From Undaria pinnatifida (Eukaryota; Sar; Phaeophyceae; Laminariales; Alariaceae), in the NCBI GenBank assembly GCA_012845835.1, contig JABAKD010000015.1, positions 12,367,845 to 12,431,844 on the forward strand: a DNA stretch of 64,000 nt, read 5' to 3'. Position numbers and translations under genes: made by a program. Every line of letters begins with the position of its first letter. The first letter of the stretch is position 1. Below the pieces are notes generated by a model, which was not told where the DNA came from, did no database searches, and saw nothing but the letters and a program-made list of their open reading frames with translations. Below are positions 26,301 to 32,300 of the stretch, piece by piece.

Positions 26301-29300
26301 TGCCGGCTTCAAGGGCGAGCCCGTGCTGAACTTCGAGCCGCCCATTTGGTCGCCGGCTAACTACACCCTCACCGTCGTCTCCGAGACCGAGCTCAAACTG
26401 GACCTGGTGGCTGGCTCGACGTGGAACAAGCTCCCGGGGGCGCTGATGGTCAAAGGCATCAACGTTGGAGACGGAGATGTGAGGAATGATGATTTTTGAT
26501 GATTACATCATTTCTTTATTTATTTGATCCATTTTTTTAGATCGATCCCGAGTTTCTACGGGCAAATTACACCGCGCCAGAAAACGGGTTTCGTGAAGGT
26601 CCCATAGGTCTGTGCTTCCGAACCGTCACCCTTTCTCCGCTTTTAACCGTTTCATGTCTTTGTGTTGCATCCCGTTTCAAATTGTATTTGTTTTTTTTTT
26701 CCGAGGCGTCACCTTTTTTCCGCAGTTGGCCGTTTCATCTGTCACACGTCGTTTTTGTTGCTCGAAATCTCATACCAAATCGCGGTCTATTTCCAAGCCG
26801 TCGCCTTTTTATCCGCCTCGTGGAACGAACCGTCACCTTTTTGTCCGCGTTCTCTGCCACTCTATCTGTCTTTCTGTTTCTATCCATGATAGGTCCAGCT
26901 GGCGGGAGGCAAGGGTGTCAAAGTGGCCACTATCTTGGAGGACCCGTCCGTGAAGGAGGCTGACATGCACCTCTATGCCACCCACACTAAGCACTTCCCC
27001 GTTCGCGGAGCCGGGTTCGTCTCGGTCCAAGACCCCAGCCGACCTCCGTCCATCGTGATCGATGGAATCTCCGCCGCTAACTACAAGGTTCAGGTACGAG
27101 ATCATTTGATTGTTTGGTTGTATTAATGGGGTGTTGGCGAACTATTGTACCAACGTTGGTTAGGTAGGAGTTGCGTTAGAAAGCACACACTATTAGTATT
27201 GAAACAATCGAACGCCACAACCCAACGGCAAGAACCCAGCCCATCAACAATCTGCGACAAAGGTGGTAGAGAAGTACGTTATCCCATGTGTGATACCATA
27301 CCACTTTTTTATTGATTTTGTTTCTTTTTTTTCTCGTTGGTGGGTTGGTTGACCTTGGCGTGATCACTATTTTTACATTTTTTTGTTTCAGACCCAACAG
27401 AGTTTATATATCGTAAAAGCACCATATTCTTGTTTGCTCTTAGTTTACGTCGTTTTGCCTTGAAGCGCTCACCTTGTTGTGAAGGACCGTATCTCCCGCC
27501 GCAAAGTTGAAGGTAAGGTATAGTAGGAGTAGTAGGTATAGTAGGAGACCATTTGTCAGTAGTAAATGCGGGGCCAGTAAATTCATGTATCGTATCATCA
27601 GGTATGTCGTATGGAACGGACGAGCAGAGTTGTAATATACCTGGTAGTTTGCAAAAATTGTCTTGCACATTTTTTTTTTTTTTCGAGAATTTTTCCGGAC
27701 AACGTTGCTACATATAAATGTATATATGTATATAGTTAGTTGACATACATTGTAAGGGCTAGGGTTAGGGTTGCGGCGTTTTATCGTTAAGCCCTTCTCC
27801 TAATACTGGAGGCACGCGCCGTACTTACCGAGCTGGTGAAACATGTTGTATTTTTTCGATTGGATATCCTGTGTAGGTGGCTCCGATTTGTTGTTATGTT
27901 TTTTCTTTTGGTTCTTGCGAGCCGAAGTTGAGTGAAGTTCACAACACGCGATCTTGTGATGGTGACGTCGATGGTGTTTTTTTTGTCTGATGCTACAATG
28001 ATTGTATATCATACCCTAAACTTTGTGATGAACTTTGTGACAATGGTGGTGATGATGACTGTGGTTGTGATTGTTGTGATGATTATGTTGATGATGATTA
28101 TGTTGATGATGATTGTGATGATTATGTTGATGATGATTGTGATGATTATGTTGATGATGATTGTGATGATTATGTTGATGATGATTGTGATGATTATGTT
28201 GATGATGATTGTGATGATTATGTTGATGATTGTGATGATGTTGATTATGTTGATTATTGTGATGATTGTGGCGGTGATGATGACTACGACATTATTTGAC
28301 GGTGACTACGATGTTGGTGTTGGTGTTGATACAGGAGAACTGGCACAACGGAGTGATGAACCTGCAGCTTCTCGAAGGCGGATCCTGGGCTGCCGTCACT
28401 GAAGGGGTAACGGTTGACCTCAAGATCATGTCCATCGACACCGGCGCTGGACGGGTTTCTTTCCCCAACGGTGAATATGACTGCCTGGTCTCATCTTGGG
28501 CAGTGTACAGTGCTGTGCTGTATGATACTGCTGCGGTTTCGTTTTTGTTTCTACTTCATGGATACACTTTTCTAAAGATTATTACTAGTAGTAGAGGTTC
28601 TATAAACTCGTAGTAGGAGTGGAATGCTCCTACGAGTAGGGATGCGCTACTCTCGTAGAAGTACTCGTTTAGAGTAAACGGCGAGTACTGGGAAAAGTTG
28701 AAGACAGGTACTAACTCGTGGCACTAACTCGTTGAAGACAAGTCGCCGCCGTTGAAGACGAGTACCCGTTGATGACAAGTACCCACCGTTCGAGACGGGT
28801 TTATGACGAGTACCCGCCGTTGAAGACTAGTAAAACGAGTGCTTGTATTCGTTCATGACGAGTACTTGTATTCGGATGGCGAGTACCCGTTGATGACGAG
28901 TACCCGCCGTTAAAGACGAGTATTCGTTGAAGACGAGTATTCGTTGAAGACGAGTACCCGTTGAAAACATGCCCTCTTAACTGGAAGATCTCTGTTGGCT
29001 GTAGCAGTGGTGTCGGCGGTCGTATTATGGGATACATCTATGGATGAGAGCAGCGATGAGGCCTCAGGCGAAGAAACGCCTCCCTCTCATTAGACGCCTT
29101 ACCCCCAATGCGAACGTGGTTGGGATTCGCATGATATGTTATGGATTTATCTAAAACCATTGTAAAACCATTGCTACTTGTGTTTTGGCGCTTTTTATTG
29201 GTACTTGGTACTTGCTTATATTATATACTTCACCGACGAAACAAGCCACTATTAAAAGTGTCGTACGAGGTTCCGCTTGGGGGTGTGGTTGGCTTGAAAT

Positions 29301-32300
29301 CCCGGGTGTCTTTAGTTGAAAGCGGGGACACAGGTTTTGAGAAAACTTGAGCAAAAGCATTGAGCCACCAGCCAACGCGCGAGGAACATGGCATGTAACC
29401 TGGCAAGTAACACAAATTATCGACATCGGATAGCACAAACGAGCGTACTGCTCAATCTACAATCACGTTTTGCGTGTTTTTTTTTCCTTCAACCTAACCT
29501 CGTCATGTTCTCTTGGCTTGTATTTCCCGTTTCTTTTTCTTTTTGTTGTTTCTTCAGGCGTGCAGATCGCGGATGTCTCTGAGGACAGCACGACGGCTCT
29601 GTGCGAGGACAGCTGCTCCTTTGCGGACGACGGACAGTGCGACGAGCCCGGAGTGGTGAGCGTGCAGTACATACAACATACAACACACATACACATATAC
29701 GAAGTAGTCTACAGGGGTAGTTGTACACGGAGCATGCAGCAGCAGCAGCAACAGAAAGCGATAGCCCGTAATATCATTGGAACGCCTGTGTTGCCTCTGT
29801 TGGACTCAAGACGCCGCCGGGGCCATGAAGTCAACCCGTCCCTAGCAGCAACCTTTCGTAGGGTTACCGGTAGTTCATATAGTTCATACTAGCTAGTTCG
29901 TACTCGCCAGGTACCTGGCATTTGCTTGTTTTTGACAAGATGTCACCACCAACTTTTTGAGCTTTTTTTTTTCTGCGTACTTACTCTGATCAATTATTTC
30001 GGGAACACGATATGGAAATCTCTGTATACGATACTGGTGCACGAAAAATCAAATATATACATCGGAATTCGATAATAATTGCGACGCCGAATTATGTACT
30101 GTAGAGTACATGGCCCAGCATTCCCCTACGCCATAATGGCATCGCTGCTGCAATCCCTCGCGTCTACTCGATGGTGTCTTCTGAACTGCTGTGCACAGGC
30201 GTTCGGTACTTCGAGTAGCTACTTCGGAGGGTCTTCATACAGCAGCAGTTACTACTCGGACATCCTCAGCTACAACCCGTACGGACGGGCATGGGGGTAC
30301 GACGACGACGCCAACAGCTACCTCGGCACCAACGACTACAGCGGCATGTAAGACAAGGCTACACCTTGCACCTTGCAGCTTGCATCTCGCATGACCCACC
30401 GGTAACTGTTGTTCTCTACGTCGGTACCTGACACCCTTTCTACGTTGTACATGGATGTATCTCTTGGTTGAACTATTAATACAGTAGTTTGCCCATGAAG
30501 CCGCGATGCTGGTTTGGTGTATATAGCTCCCTCCCTCTCTCCTCGCTAACCCCTTGTGTGGTAGTGCCTTACTGTGGTGTATTCTGCTACTAACTACTGC
30601 AGTACACGCAGGGTACGACGAATCTTACATTCCCCCCCCCCTTCCCCCCTCTCCCTAAACGCCTTTTTGTGTCAGGTACAAATACGCCGGGTATGACGAG
30701 ACCTACCAGTACTACGGCATGAGCGATGACGGCTTCTTCAACGGCATGTCTCCCTGTGACGTCGGCACCGACTGTACCGACTGCGGTGTCAAGGTGGGTC
30801 TACTGCTCTTGCACATATATTCGATTTGGTATAGCACAGCTCGTTGCACATGTTTGCTAGGTTAGGATCTGGATGGCACGACTATTAGACACATGTTTGC
30901 CCGGGTTGGATCTGGATGACACGGTTCTTCCACACATGAGCGACGTTGGCACTGACTGCGTTGTCAAGGTGGGTTTATGGCCCTTGCACACATGTTTTTG
31001 ATGAAGTGGGATCCATGTGGTCTGCATGTTGTAGATTATTGCTGCGTAGGAGCTTTTTATGGCACTGCTTTTTTGCGCACATGTTTTCCCTGGTGACATT
31101 TGTATAAAACAACTCTTGTACACATGAGCGACGTCGGCACTGGCTGCAGTGTCAAGGTGGGCTTCAGTGCTTCAATAGGCTGCTTGAATATTTTTCAAGT
31201 GTCAGTCTCGGTATGATTTATTATATCCTCCTGTTTTCAAAGCCCCCAATCGTTTCCTGGGTTTGGTTTTGGCGAGTTCCATGACGGAAGGTACGTGTGA
31301 AGGGGCTTGCGCCAGCGGATTGTGTCATTCATTGTCACTCTCCTTGTCACTATTAATAATACTATATTTTCGTGCTCGTGCTCGTTGACATGAAGTGTTT
31401 AGATCTTGTTGATTCCTATTTAGATGCCACCCTCAACATGATTCATCACATGCTCTTCCCCACATCCAAACGTTTGTCCTCATTTCTAATGGCCACTTCA
31501 TCGCGTGGAGACACGCTATAATGGGAAGCATTTTTTTGGCCTATGTGCGGTTTTTGATCGACGAACAGTAGTGATAGTACTAATGCTAATTACAGTATGG
31601 ATAGTATGGGCTAGTGCTACCGTAGAGCTACTGCACACGCTTTTTTTTTCTGGGGCTACTCACCTCATGAAAAACTCTATACCTCGCCCACATGTTGATT
31701 TTCAGCAATAAAGTTGATCGATTTTGAGCAATAGAACAGTAGAATTCAGACTGCACGATGAACAAACTCATCGCCTAGCCTATTAATAGGCATACAGTAT
31801 CGATAGGCGTATCATACAAACAAATTACGTGTAGGGACAGCTTACGCTATACCTACAATGGGACCCGAAGGGTGCGCCAGCTAGCGTTGGGCTGCGAAAG
31901 CAACTGAGTTAAATCGGCACACGACGCGTATGAAAATACGTGGAAGTGTGGTGAGCTAAAGCTTTATTTTTCCCCATCCGCCGGAGGATAAAAAAAAAAA
32001 AAAAAAAAAAAATTAAACAACTCCAAAGGCATTCCGACCAATGAGAGCAATGAGAGCAATGGAAGCAGTTCAAACCAACAGGGGTTGCGGAGGCCCGTCA
32101 TTTGTCAATGAAACAAAAAAACAAAATGTGCTACTCGTACCTCTATCCTACCACGCCTATTAGTAGAGACGCAACGTGTTGTGTTTTGTCGTTGACATTC
32201 CCGTTTTCCTCTTTCATTGTCATTCGCTGTCTCGTATGTTTTCTCGTTTTCGTTGTCGTTTTCACTGTTGTTGGCATTATATCTGTTTCTTATCGTGGTC

